Shown here in pieces: positions 1-8,310 of a stretch of 13,860 bases of DNA (position 1 is the first letter of the stretch; every line of letters starts with the position of its first letter). Origin of the DNA: Bacteroidales bacterium (GTDB taxonomy: Bacteria; Bacteroidota; Bacteroidia; Bacteroidales; VadinHA17); the NCBI GenBank assembly GCA_012514255.1, contig JAAZAP010000214.1, positions 1-13,860 of the forward strand. Reading direction: 5' to 3'. The notes under the pieces are model-generated. The model had not been told where the DNA came from and searched no databases. It was given only the letters and a program-made list of their open reading frames with translations. The position numbers and the translations under genes are program-made.

Positions 1-1
1 T

Positions 2-412
2 GAGTCTATGAGCCAGCTCTCTGAATATACCATAATTCATGACAACAATCTCTTCAGGCTGCTGAAGCGAAATCTGCCGGGACCATTTACTTTTATTGTA
101 CCTGCGAACAACAAGATACCCGCCATGTTCAAGCATCGCAAGAAGACGCTGGGAATCAGGATCCCTGACAACAGGGTCACCCTGGCTATCGTACGTGACC
201 TGGGACGGCCATTGATGACCACCTCAATCCATGAGGATGATGAGATCATTGAATATATCACTGATCCTGAGCTTATTCATGAGAAATATAATGATTTTGC
301 CGATCTGGTTGTGGATGGGGGTTATGGCAGGAATGAACCCTCAACGGTGGTTGACTGTACCGGGCCTGAGCCTGTCATTCTGAGACAGGGGACAGGAATT
401 CTTGAGATGTGA
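2..412 (+). CDS. yciO: YciO-like Sua5/YciO/YrdC family protein (partial, 5' end missing)
   Basis: The frame is open to the left window edge, so the gene is 5'-truncated; the ATG at 8 is internal and not a credible start because the family is about 190-210 residues and only about 136 are here. YrdC/Sua5 proteins make threonylcarbamoyl-AMP for t6A37 of tRNA; the role of the YciO branch is less settled. Visible marks are PGPFTFIVPA, LGIRIPDNR, TTSIHEDDE, DLVVDGGYG, PSTVVDCTG and the ending ILRQGTGILEM. The order and the TTSI motif (instead of the STSAN of YrdC) resemble E. coli YciO more than YrdC. The N-terminal nucleotide-binding residues lie outside the window. It converges on trkA with a 17-bp gap and no clear terminator. 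Family placement is firm; the YciO subfamily is inferred from motifs. Confidence 0.85.
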   Translation, partial: ESMSQLSEYTIIHDNNLFRLLKRNLPGPFTFIVPANNKIPAMFKHRKKTLGIRIPDNRVTLAIVRDLGRPLMTTSIHEDDEIIEYITDPELIHEKYNDFADLVVDGGYGRNEPSTVVDCTGPEPVILRQGTGILEM

Positions 413-429
413 TCAGGCCGCTGCAGCTT

Positions 430-1782
430 TCAGTGGTGGTCAGAGGTAAAGAATTTATTCAGTTTATCGAAGGCAGAGGGAAGTGCAAACACAACCACCT
501 TGTCTCCGGCATTTATAAGTGTGTCACCGGTGGCAATATAAGGCTTGTAGTTTCGTATGCCTCCTCCGACGATGGCATCCCTGGGAAAATCTATCAGCTT
601 GAGCGGTCCGCCCGTGATACGTGCATTTTGCGGGACATTGTATTCAATCACCTCGGCGTCAGTGCCAGTCATCATCTTCACCTGGGTGACGTAAGGGTTC
701 ATGGTGTGGCGGAAGATGCGGCTGGCGGTAGCAATCTTCTTGTTGATTATGGTGTCAATCCCGGAGTTCTCCGCAAGGTTGATATATTCCATGTTTTCCA
801 CTTCGGCGATTGTCTTCATCACTCCTGTCTTCTTTGCCAGCAGGCAGGCCAGGATGTTTGTTTCTGAATTGCCTGTCACTGCCACAAAGGCGTCCATGTG
901 CTTCAGGCCTTCTTCTGCCAGCAGGTCTCCATCCCTGCCGTCACCGTGAATTACCAGTGTCTCCTCCAGAGTCTCTGCCAGGTAACGGCACTTTTCAAGG
1001 TTAGAGTCGATCAGTTTTACCTGGCAGTGATCCTGCAGCTTGAGCGCAATGTGCTTGCCGATACGACTGCCTCCAAGGATCATTACGCTCTTGGCCTGCA
1101 CGTTGCGTTTGCCTGAGAATTTCATCAGTTCAGATATTCCCTCTTTGGTTGAGATTATGAACGCAAGGTCACCCTCCTTGAACTCCTCCTTGCCGCGGGG
1201 AATGATTGTTTTTTCCTTTCTCTTGATTGCCACAGCGCGGTACTTTATTGACTTCAGTGAATTTGTAACCTCCTCAAGAGTGCGGTCCAGCACCGGTGCG
1301 TTTTTCTCAAGCTTCTGGACATAGAGGGAAAGCAGTCCTCCGGCAAAATCCATGAATTCGGTGGTGCCTGTCTCCTTCAGCAGGTTTATGACCTCCTTGG
1401 CTGCAATGAGCTCCGGGTAGATCAGGTGGTCTATGCCCATCTCACGGAAGAATTCTTTGTTGACACGTTCAAGATACTCCATGTTGTCAACGCGTGCAAT
1501 GACTTTCGTGGCTCCGAGCCGCTTTGCCAGTATGGCTGCCGAGATGTTCGTGTCTTCGTAATGGGTCACCGCTATGAAGAGGTGAGTGTTCTTCCTTACA
1601 GCTTCCTTGAGTATATTCAGGGAGGTGGCTGATCCTTCATAGGTCAGCACGTCAATGGCGGCGTCAACAGGCTTGAGACGCTCCACTTCCGAGTCGATCA
1701 GTATTATTTCGTGTTCGCTCTGCGAGAGCATCCTGGCAAGATGTGTTCCCACCTCACCTGCACCTGCAATAACTATTCTCAT
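430..1782 (-). CDS. trkA: Trk-type K+ transport NAD-binding subunit TrkA
   Basis: This is a 450-residue cytosolic regulatory subunit of a Trk/Ktr potassium uptake system; family members form a ring under the TrkH membrane channel and gate it with NAD(H) or nucleotides. The protein shows the duplicated RCK layout. The first Rossmann domain begins at residue 1 (GAGEVG at 7-12, acidic strand-2 end near D30), followed by a TrkA_C domain at about 140-225. A second Rossmann domain starts near 232 (GGSRIG at 237-242, D259), followed by a second TrkA_C domain at about 370-450. The length is typical for full TrkA. The ATG start sits directly at the conserved MRIVIAGAG. It is the last gene of the ruvX-def-comEC-trkA group, 43 bp after comEC. 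No trkH is next to it in this window, so the channel partner must be elsewhere or outside. Confidence 0.95.
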   Translation of the reverse strand: MRIVIAGAGEVGTHLARMLSQSEHEIILIDSEVERLKPVDAAIDVLTYEGSATSLNILKEAVRKNTHLFIAVTHYEDTNISAAILAKRLGATKVIARVDNMEYLERVNKEFFREMGIDHLIYPELIAAKEVINLLKETGTTEFMDFAGGLLSLYVQKLEKNAPVLDRTLEEVTNSLKSIKYRAVAIKRKEKTIIPRGKEEFKEGDLAFIISTKEGISELMKFSGKRNVQAKSVMILGGSRIGKHIALKLQDHCQVKLIDSNLEKCRYLAETLEETLVIHGDGRDGDLLAEEGLKHMDAFVAVTGNSETNILACLLAKKTGVMKTIAEVENMEYINLAENSGIDTIINKKIATASRIFRHTMNPYVTQVKMMTGTDAEVIEYNVPQNARITGGPLKLIDFPRDAIVGGGIRNYKPYIATGDTLINAGDKVVVFALPSAFDKLNKFFTSDHH

Positions 1783-1825
1783 TTCAGAAAGGATAAAACC
1801 TGGACAAAGTTATATAAAAGAAATG

Positions 1826-3562
1826 TTACCCGGGCTCAACAGTCACAATCTTTAAACCGCGGGTGAAAGCATGCTTTTGCACTTCAACGGGTATTTTACC
1901 GTCCACTGATGGTACCAGCAACACTCTGCCAAACTGTCTTACCGCCAGCTTTTTGCCTCGTATATTGTATGTTACAATTCTGTTTTGCTGCCTTTCTCCG
2001 GCCGTTTTGACAGTATTGCAGGTGAGAAGTAGCACTACGGCCACAAGGAGAGGCCTGAGGGTGAGCTTTTTGTGGTGAAGGAGCGTGGCCAGCAGCAGGG
2101 CCATGGTCAGTGTAAGCATGATGGTCTCAGTGGAGGACATACCGATGTTCGTAATCACCCCGTGTTGTGCAGAGCTGATGATGCCCGTATAATTCAGGGT
2201 GAATGCCGCCAGCCTGTCAAGAAGGAGTGCTATAAGTGATGAGACAGGAGGGAGGAAGGAGGTGAGGAGGAGGAGAATAGCCATCAGCACTATCAGGAAG
2301 GTGATGGGGATGATCACTATATTGGCAACCGGGAAGAGCAGCGGGAAGATATTGAACAGTCTGATTGAGAGCGCCATGGTACCGGCCTGTGCCACCATGG
2401 AAAGAGCGGTAATCTGCCACAGGTAATTGAGTATCCGGTTTTTTATCCTGATAAGGCGGTAGATGTCGCTGTAAAAGGTGATAATGAAGCCCACAGCCAG
2501 GTATGAGAGCTGGAATCCAGCCTCGAATATCACCCCTGGATGCATGGTGATCAGGATGAATGCCGAGGCCAGGAGACTGTTCATCCCTGCTGCTGGGCGA
2601 TGCATCAGAGAGCCTGCCTGAAGGAAGGTGAACATGATGGTTGCACGCAGCACCGAGGGAGACATACCGGTAATGAAGGCAAAGGCCCATAGTGCAGGAA
2701 CGATGATCAGCACCCTGACCCGTTTCAGCTTGCCGCGGAGAAAAAAAAGAAACCATGAGAGAGCCATACTTATCATTCCTACGTGCAGTCCCGAGACTGC
2801 CATAATGTGCATGGCTCCCGCCCTGGAGAAGCTGGTAAGTTGCTCCTTCTCAAGATACTCCTTATCGCCTATGGTCAGTGCTATTATCAATCCCAGCTCA
2901 TCACCCTGCAGACCGGACTTGCGTAACAGGTCAGTCATTCGTCTGGCTGCAATCAGCGAGCTTTCACGCAGGGAGTGGCGTTCACCGGCCAGGTATCCTG
3001 TTATGTCAGAAGGCCTGAAAAAGGCCATCTGTTTTATTCCCCGGCCTTCCAGCCATCGGCTGTAGTTGAACTCGCACGGATTGCCGTTGTTCCTTATACT
3101 GACGGGTTTGATATTCAGCCGGAGAATGTCTCCCGGCTTCCAGCCTGGGGGGATAGTATCAGTAATGAACCAGAGAAGCATCGATCCACGGAGCCGGATA
3201 AGGGAGTCGCTCTCACCCATGCTGATCAGCCTTGCTTTCAGTGAGCAGCCACTGTTGCTCTTTTCAGGGTATTCGGAGAGGCGAAGAGTAATCTCCTGCC
3301 GTGCTCCGGCCAGCTCGCAGGGCCTTGTCCGCTCCCCTGTCCGCAGCAGATAGCCCGTTGCCACCAGGAAGAGAAATATTGCTGCGCCAAAGAGATTATC
3401 CGAATGATAGCCTGTATGCAGCAGGCGGATGGTCATCAGCGTTAGTGCGAGGATGAAAATAACACCGGCAACAACAGGCATATGTGGCAGACATTCCGCC
3501 ACAAGCACGCCTGTACATAATGGCAGGCAAAGCCTCAGGAAAGGTATCTCCCTGGTTTGCAC
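1826..3562 (-). CDS. comEC: ComEC/Rec2-family DNA uptake channel, short form
   Basis: This 578-residue polytopic inner-membrane protein belongs to the ComEC/Rec2 family, which carries single-stranded DNA into the cytoplasm during natural transformation. N-terminal membrane segments (about 8-48 and 57-72) precede a DUF4131-like soluble part (about 85-190, with NPCEFNYSRWLEGRG). The Competence domain (about 225-500) has the hallmarks MHIMAVSGLHVG at 251-262, MSPSVLRA at 300-307 and GFQLSYLAV at 349-357. After the last membrane segment only about 55 residues follow, so the C-terminal metallo-beta-lactamase-like domain of Bacillus ComEC is absent. The start is GTG: the in-frame TGA at 3566-3568 rules out anything further upstream, and the next ATG (residue 28) would delete the first membrane segment. 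The conserved-looking REIPFLRLCLP follows the GTG at once. It lies 63 bp after def and 43 bp before trkA. The family call is firm; activity in transformation is inferred. Confidence 0.92.
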   Translation of the reverse strand: MQTREIPFLRLCLPLCTGVLVAECLPHMPVVAGVIFILALTLMTIRLLHTGYHSDNLFGAAIFLFLVATGYLLRTGERTRPCELAGARQEITLRLSEYPEKSNSGCSLKARLISMGESDSLIRLRGSMLLWFITDTIPPGWKPGDILRLNIKPVSIRNNGNPCEFNYSRWLEGRGIKQMAFFRPSDITGYLAGERHSLRESSLIAARRMTDLLRKSGLQGDELGLIIALTIGDKEYLEKEQLTSFSRAGAMHIMAVSGLHVGMISMALSWFLFFLRGKLKRVRVLIIVPALWAFAFITGMSPSVLRATIMFTFLQAGSLMHRPAAGMNSLLASAFILITMHPGVIFEAGFQLSYLAVGFIITFYSDIYRLIRIKNRILNYLWQITALSMVAQAGTMALSIRLFNIFPLLFPVANIVIIPITFLIVLMAILLLLTSFLPPVSSLIALLLDRLAAFTLNYTGIISSAQHGVITNIGMSSTETIMLTLTMALLLATLLHHKKLTLRPLLVAVVLLLTCNTVKTAGERQQNRIVTYNIRGKKLAVRQFGRVLLVPSVDGKIPVEVQKHAFTRGLKIVTVEPG

Positions 3563-3582
3563 GGGTCAGCAGCTTTTGACCC
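3563..3582 (-). promoter_or_regulatory. Hairpin abutting the comEC GTG start
   Basis: A perfect inverted repeat, GGGTCA (3563-3568) and TGACCC (3577-3582) with an 8-nt loop, ends on the base immediately before the GTG start of comEC. In the mRNA it would form a 6-bp GC-containing stem right where the initiating ribosome must sit. An ATG at 3582-3584 in another frame overlaps its left edge. A role in limiting comEC translation is inference; a 6-bp stem of this kind can also arise by chance. Confidence 0.35.
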
Positions 3583-3625
3583 ATGAAAGTTAAGAAAAGA
3601 AATGATGTGCTGCAAGAGCCCTCTT

Positions 3626-4186
3626 CTACCTGCCGTTGGGAAGGACGGTGCGGTAGCTGGCTTCAAATTTCCCTTTGCTGATATCATTCAGCTTGCTCTT
3701 CATAAGCCTGCGACGCAGGGGGCTGAGCCTGTCAGTGAAAAGTATGCCGTCAAGATGGTCATACTCATGGAGAACAACCCTTGCCTTGTAGCCGTTATAG
3801 ACCTCATCATGGAAGTTCCATTGAGGATCATAATACTGAATGCGTATCCTGGAGTCACGGTCCACCTCTTCATTAATGCCCGGAATGCTGAGACAACCCT
3901 CATTCATTGGCACCTTCTCACCTATTCGTTCCACAACCTGCGGATTGATGAAAGCCTGCCTGAAATCTTTCATCTCCGGGTGATCCTCGGCAAGCGGTTC
4001 GCCGTCGATTATAAATAGCCTGACCGACCGGCCCACCTGAGGCGCTGCAAGCCCCAGACCATCAGACTTGTACATTGTCTCGAACATATCCTCAATAAAT
4101 TTGTCCAGGTCAGGGTAATTGCGGTCAATATCCTGTGCTACCTTGCGCAGAACCGGGTGTCCGTAAACATAAATCGGGAGTATCAT
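3626..4186 (-). CDS. def: Peptide deformylase
   Basis: This cytosolic metallo-hydrolase removes the formyl group from the N-terminal Met of nascent proteins at the ribosome exit. At 186 residues it has the normal length for the family. All three PDF motifs are intact: GLGLAAPQ at 43-50 (motif I), EGCLS at 96-100 (motif II, metal ligand Cys98) and HEYDH at 140-144 (motif III, ligands His140 and His144, catalytic Glu141). The N-terminus MILPIYVYGHPVLRK is typical of Bacteroidota deformylases, which supports the ATG at 4184-4186. Only 9 bp separate it from the stop of ruvX, so the two are almost certainly co-transcribed. The C-terminal tail beyond residue 160 is rich in Lys and Arg. No missing residue or frame problem is seen. 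Confidence 0.98.
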   Translation of the reverse strand: MILPIYVYGHPVLRKVAQDIDRNYPDLDKFIEDMFETMYKSDGLGLAAPQVGRSVRLFIIDGEPLAEDHPEMKDFRQAFINPQVVERIGEKVPMNEGCLSIPGINEEVDRDSRIRIQYYDPQWNFHDEVYNGYKARVVLHEYDHLDGILFTDRLSPLRRRLMKSKLNDISKGKFEASYRTVLPNGR

Positions 4187-4195
4187 TTTACTTTT

Positions 4196-4642
4196 TCAGT
4201 TTTTCTTCTTGTTCTCAATATTCTTAAGCCACGACTGCAGGATCAGTGAAGCGCTTATGCGGTCTGCCAATGCCCTGTCACGTCTCCCGGTCCTTGGCAC
4301 TCCGCCGTCTATCATTGCCTGAAGGGCTATCCGGGAAGTAAATCGCTCATCTTCAAGATGCAATGGTATGTCCGGGAAGATCTTCCTGAACCTTGCTATG
4401 AACGGATCGATGTATTTTACGCTTTCACTGGGCATATTGTTCACGGTGACCGGGTATCCGATCACCACATCGGTGACATTCTCCCGCGGGATATAATCCC
4501 TGAGGAACTCTTCCAGCCCGGCTGACGGCACGCTAAGAAGAGGAGAGGCAATGATCCTCATGGGGTCAGTCACTGCCACCCCACACCTCTTCCTGCCATA
4601 ATCTATTGCCAGTGCCCTGCCCATCTTCTGTTGCCAATTCAT
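4196..4642 (-). CDS. ruvX: RuvX/YqgF pre-16S rRNA nuclease (Holliday-junction resolvase fold)
   Basis: This is a small cytosolic RNase H-fold protein of the YqgF family. The E. coli member matures the 5' end of 16S rRNA; the family was first annotated as a putative Holliday junction resolvase. The acidic active-site elements are visible: ALAIDYGRKRCGVAVTD with Asp14, LEDERFTS at 96-103, and RDRALADRISASLIL with Asp127. The usual strand VxGxP appears as VIGYPVTVNN at 60-69. At 148 residues it has normal length. ATG at 4642 is taken as the start, but the ATG at 4624 (residue 7, MGRALAIDYG) fits the family N-terminus equally well and may be the true start. It is the first gene of the ruvX-def-comEC-trkA group and has a TAAATTTG promoter element just upstream. 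Confidence 0.95.
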   Translation of the reverse strand: MNWQQKMGRALAIDYGRKRCGVAVTDPMRIIASPLLSVPSAGLEEFLRDYIPRENVTDVVIGYPVTVNNMPSESVKYIDPFIARFRKIFPDIPLHLEDERFTSRIALQAMIDGGVPRTGRRDRALADRISASLILQSWLKNIENKKKN

Positions 4643-4670
4643 TTGCTGTAAAATAACTGTAATCAGGCTG

Positions 4671-4678
4671 CAAATTTA
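4671..4678 (-). promoter_or_regulatory. Candidate -7 element of the ruvX operon promoter
   Basis: Read on the minus strand the bases are TAAATTTG, an exact match to the Bacteroidota -7 consensus TAnnTTTG, ending 28 bp before the ruvX ATG at 4642. The expected -33 TTTG is poor: at a spacing of 19-20 bp there is only the T-rich strand of the nifJ terminator. Nothing else in the 102-bp gap looks better, so this is the most likely promoter for ruvX-def-comEC-trkA. Confidence 0.5.
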
Positions 4679-4695
4679 CCGCTTTTGCCGGAGAT

Positions 4696-4725
4696 AAAAA
4701 AGAGAGCCGGCTTGAACCGGCTCTC
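4696..4725 (-). terminator. Intrinsic terminator of nifJ
   Basis: A perfect 9-bp stem (GAGAGCCGG at 4702-4710 paired with CCGGCTCTC at 4717-4725, 6-nt loop) is followed on the minus strand by six consecutive T (4696-4701) and a further T-rich stretch. It begins 20 bp after the nifJ stop at 4745, exactly where a Rho-independent terminator is expected. On the plus strand the nearest T-run is about 10 bp from the stem and no plus gene ends here, so orientation toward nifJ is clear. It separates nifJ from the ruvX group. Confidence 0.93.
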
Positions 4726-4744
4726 GTATGATCTGTTTTTCAGC

Positions 4745-7700
4745 TTATTCTGTTTTTGTTTCAGCTTCTGCTTTTGCATCGGCAGGAGCATAATCCATCT
4801 CAGAAAGTCGCTTGTAATTATTATACCTCCATTTTGCATTCTCCTCTGCTTTCTTGAAGAGAACGTCGGCTTCTGCCGGGAAGTCTTTCAGCAGAGAGGT
4901 GTAACGTACCTCTGACCTGAGGAAGTCCTGGAACTTGCTCCAGTCAGGCTCCTTGGAGTCGAGCTGGAATGGATTCTTGCCTTCTGCCTCAAGGCGCGGG
5001 TCGAACCTGTACAGGTGCCAGTATCCGGCAGTGACTGCATCTTCAGCCTGCTGCTGTGATTTGCCCATACCGTTGCGCAGCCCGTGGTTGATACATGGCG
5101 AGTAGGCGATAATCAGTGACGGACCCGGATACTCCTCGGCTTCACGTATAGCTTTGAAGTACTGGTTCTGGCTTGATCCCATGGCTACCTGTGCTACATA
5201 CACATAACCGTAGGTCATTGCCATCTGGCCGAGATCCTTTTTGCGGATCTTCTTGCCTGAGGCTGCGAACTTGGCCACTGCTCCTGCAGGGGTAGACTTG
5301 GATGCCTGTCCTCCTGTGTTGGAGTAGACTTCGGTGTCAAGCACGAGCACGTTGATGTCTTCGCCTGAGGCCAGAACGTGGTCAAGGCCTCCGTACCCTA
5401 TATCATAGGCCCAGCCGTCACCGCCGAACACCCAGTATGATCTCTTGACCAGGTATTTTTTCAGGTCAAGGATCTCTTTGCATACAGGAGCTTTATCCTT
5501 TTCACAGGCGGCAATAACCTTTTCAGATACAGCCCTGCTTGTTTTGGCATTGCCTTTTTCAGCTATCCACTCGTTGAATGCTGCGACGGTTTCCGGAGCG
5601 AGGCCGCTGTCAAGGTTATCCTTCATGAGACGTTCGATGCGCTCCCTTATGCGTGTTGCTCCAAGCATAAGGCCAAAGCCGTACTCGGCATTGTCCTCGA
5701 AGAGCGAGTTAGCCCATGCCGGTCCATGGCCGTTCTTATTGGTAGTATAGGGCATTGAGGGGGCCGAGCCGCCATAGATGGATGAGCAACCGGTGGCGTT
5801 GGAGATGACCATGCGGTCACCAAAGAGCTGGGTGACAGCCTTGATGTAAGGTGTCTCACCGCAGCCGGCACATGCTCCTGAGAATTCAAAGAGAGGCTGT
5901 GCAAACTGGGAATTCTTGACATTGGTGTATTTGTCAACGATGTTATCCTTGTAGCCTACCTTCTCATGCATGTAGGTCCACCTGTCTGCTTCTGCCAGCT
6001 GTGTCTCCAGTGGCTTCATTATCAAAGCCTTCTGTTTTGAGGGACATACATCGGCACAGTTGCCGCAACCGGTACAGTCATAAACGCTGACCTGTATCCT
6101 GAACTTATGGCTCTTGGTGTTGCCTATACCCTGCTTGGCCACGGTGCCTTCCGGTGCTGCTGCCAGCTCCTCATCGGTGAGGAGGAATGGACGGATGGCG
6201 GCATGAGGACAGACATAGGAGCACTGGTTGCACTGTATGCAGTTGTCTACCTGCCACTCAGGCACGTTGACGGCAACGCCGCGCTTTTCAAAGGCAGCCG
6301 TTCCTGACGGGAAGGTGCCGTCTTCACGGCCGACAAACGCACTTACCGGCAGATCGTCGCCCCTGAGGCCGTTGATGACATCTGCCACCTCGCTGATGAA
6401 ACCGGGTTTGTTGTCTTCGCTCTTTGGAGCTGTAACCTTAATGTCAGCCCATTCGGCAGGGATCTCAACCCTGGTCACTTCTCCGCCACGGTCAATGGCG
6501 TTATTGTTCATCCTGACAACGTTCTCGCCCTTCTTGCCATAAGCCTTTACCACGGCATGCTTCATCTCGTCAACGGCAAGCTTGTACGGAATGACTTCAG
6601 AGACCTTGAAGAAGGCGCTCTGCATGATGGTGTTGGTCCTGGTGCCGAGCCCCAGCTCTTCAGCCAGGTTTGTTGCGTTGATGATGTACAGGTTAATGTC
6701 ATTCTCTGCCAGGTACTTCTTCATATGGTCAGGCAGCTTGCTTTTAGTCTCTTCCGCATCCCAGATGGAGTTCAGAAGGAAGGTTCCTCCCTTCTTGAGT
6801 CCCCTCAGCATGTCATACTTGTCAAGATATGCCGGCACATGGCAGGCAACGAAATCAGGTGTGTTTACCAGATAAGGCGAACGGATGGGATGATCACCGA
6901 AACGAAGGTGTGAAGTGGTCACGCCGCCTGATTTCTTAGAGTCATAGGCGAAATAAGCCTGGCAGTATTTATCAGTGGTTTCACCGATGATCTTGATGGA
7001 GTTCTTGTTGGCACCAACGGTACCGTCAGATCCTATCCCGTAGAATTTGGCTGAATAGGTACCCTTGTGGCTTACGTTGATCTCGGGAATGACGGGCAGT
7101 GACCTGAAGGTCACGTCGTCAACGATGCCAACGGTAAACTGGTTCATCGGTTCAGCCTTCTTCATGTTCTCGAAGACGGATATCATCTGTGCGGGAGTGG
7201 TGTCCTTGGAGCTGAGGCCGTAGCGTCCGCCCAGGATAACCGGCTGCATCTCATTACCGTAGAATACATCCCTGACATCAAGGTAGAGTGGCTCACCGTT
7301 GGCTCCCGGTTCCTTGGTGCGGTCAAGAACGGTGATTCGTTTTACGCTCTTCGGGAGAACATTGAAGAGATATTTTGCCGAGAAGGGCCTGTAGAGGTGG
7401 CAGGTGATCAGGCCAACCTTTTCGCCTTTAGTCTCGGCAAGGTAGTCTATAACTTCCTTGATGGTCTCGGTCACTGAACCCATAGCAATGACTATGTTCT
7501 CAGCATCAGGGGCGCCATAATAGGTGAAAGGTTTGTATGTGCGCCCGGTAATGGCTGAGATCTTCTCCATGTACTCATTGACGGTGTCGTCAAGATTGGT
7601 GTAGAAGGGATTTGATGCTTCCCTTGCCTGGAAGAAGATGTCAGGGTTCTGTGCCGTACCCCTGATAACCGGTTTTTCCGGGTTTAGGGCTCTCTTGCGA

Positions 7701-8251
7701 AACTCCATGAGTGCATCCATATCCACCAGGTGCTTAATCTCTTCCATCTCCATCTCTTCTATCTTCTGTATTTCGTGCGATGAACGGAATCCGTCAAAGA
7801 AATGCAGGAAGGGCACTCTTGATTTAATGGCTGCCAGGTGTGCCACGCCGGCGAGGTCCATGATCTCCTGGATGCTTCCTGTGGCCAGCAGCCCGAAGCC
7901 TGTCTGACGGGTAGCATAGATGTCACTGTGGTCACCGAAGATTGAGAGGGCATGTGCAGCCACCGTGCGTGCGCTGACGTGGAAAACGCCCGGGAGAAGT
8001 TCTCCGGAGATCTTGTACATGTTGGGGATCATAAGAAGAAGCCCCTGCGAGGCCGTGAAGGTTGAGGTCAGGGCTCCTGACTGAAGTGAGCCGTGCACTG
8101 CTCCTGCAGCTCCGGCTTCACTCTGCATCTCAACCACCTTCACCTCTTCACCGAACATGTTCTTCCGTCCGTGTGCCGCCCACTCATCAATGTATTCAGC
8201 CATTGTGGAGGAAGGGGTAATGGGATAGATGCAGGCCACTTCGCTGAACAT
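4745..8251 (-). CDS. nifJ: Pyruvate:ferredoxin (flavodoxin) oxidoreductase; true 5' end disrupted
   Basis: NifJ/PFOR oxidises pyruvate with CoA to acetyl-CoA and CO2, passing electrons to ferredoxin or flavodoxin, in the cytosol of anaerobes. Residues counted from the ATG at 8251: domain I with YPITPSST (9-16), domain II and the CoA region (about 250-400), EKR-type region (GIGSDGTVGANKNS, 405-418), and a two-cluster ferredoxin domain (C671/C674/C677/C681 and C726/C729/C732/C736). The TPP domain has GGDGWAYDIGYGG (943-955) and NTGGQ (978-982). Ligands of the proximal cluster are C794, C797, C822 and C1053. All are intact. The ATG at 8251 is only the first start codon in this frame; it would remove about 20 conserved residues. 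The frame remains open to 8326 and encodes KKFITCDGNQAASHIAY just upstream, so the real gene probably starts at ATG 8310, one base out of frame (see 8252-8310). A strong terminator follows. Confidence 0.95.
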   Translation of the reverse strand: MFSEVACIYPITPSSTMAEYIDEWAAHGRKNMFGEEVKVVEMQSEAGAAGAVHGSLQSGALTSTFTASQGLLLMIPNMYKISGELLPGVFHVSARTVAAHALSIFGDHSDIYATRQTGFGLLATGSIQEIMDLAGVAHLAAIKSRVPFLHFFDGFRSSHEIQKIEEMEMEEIKHLVDMDALMEFRKRALNPEKPVIRGTAQNPDIFFQAREASNPFYTNLDDTVNEYMEKISAITGRTYKPFTYYGAPDAENIVIAMGSVTETIKEVIDYLAETKGEKVGLITCHLYRPFSAKYLFNVLPKSVKRITVLDRTKEPGANGEPLYLDVRDVFYGNEMQPVILGGRYGLSSKDTTPAQMISVFENMKKAEPMNQFTVGIVDDVTFRSLPVIPEINVSHKGTYSAKFYGIGSDGTVGANKNSIKIIGETTDKYCQAYFAYDSKKSGGVTTSHLRFGDHPIRSPYLVNTPDFVACHVPAYLDKYDMLRGLKKGGTFLLNSIWDAEETKSKLPDHMKKYLAENDINLYIINATNLAEELGLGTRTNTIMQSAFFKVSEVIPYKLAVDEMKHAVVKAYGKKGENVVRMNNNAIDRGGEVTRVEIPAEWADIKVTAPKSEDNKPGFISEVADVINGLRGDDLPVSAFVGREDGTFPSGTAAFEKRGVAVNVPEWQVDNCIQCNQCSYVCPHAAIRPFLLTDEELAAAPEGTVAKQGIGNTKSHKFRIQVSVYDCTGCGNCADVCPSKQKALIMKPLETQLAEADRWTYMHEKVGYKDNIVDKYTNVKNSQFAQPLFEFSGACAGCGETPYIKAVTQLFGDRMVISNATGCSSIYGGSAPSMPYTTNKNGHGPAWANSLFEDNAEYGFGLMLGATRIRERIERLMKDNLDSGLAPETVAAFNEWIAEKGNAKTSRAVSEKVIAACEKDKAPVCKEILDLKKYLVKRSYWVFGGDGWAYDIGYGGLDHVLASGEDINVLVLDTEVYSNTGGQASKSTPAGAVAKFAASGKKIRKKDLGQMAMTYGYVYVAQVAMGSSQNQYFKAIREAEEYPGPSLIIAYSPCINHGLRNGMGKSQQQAEDAVTAGYWHLYRFDPRLEAEGKNPFQLDSKEPDWSKFQDFLRSEVRYTSLLKDFPAEADVLFKKAEENAKWRYNNYKRLSEMDYAPADAKAEAETKTE

Positions 8252-8310
8252 ATAAGCTATGTGCGACGCTGCCTGGTTACCGTCACAAGTGATAAATTTT
8301 TTGTTGCCAT
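8252..8310 (-). other. nifJ: Conserved NifJ N-terminus lying out of frame with its ATG (frameshift or sequencing error)
   Basis: In the nifJ frame these bases read NKKFITCDGNQAASHIAY and then MFSEV, the standard NifJ N-terminal strand, but no ATG, GTG or TTG occurs in that frame before the stop at 8327-8329. ATG GCA ACA at 8310-8302 lies one base out of frame. Seven A instead of the six at 8297-8302 would give MATKKFITCDGNQAA joined to the rest. As given, the ATG frame encodes 17 residues and stops at 8257-8259. The run forms the heptamer A_AAA_AAT in the ATG frame, a shape known from -1 ribosomal frameshifting, and a -1 shift there restores nifJ. Homopolymer miscount, a real mutation or a programmed shift all fit what is seen. 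Confidence 0.85.

Noticed and set aside
2217..2756. 179-codon minus-strand frame overlapping comEC
   Set aside because: It is a shifted-frame shadow inside comEC, whose own frame encodes the conserved competence-domain motifs without interruption.
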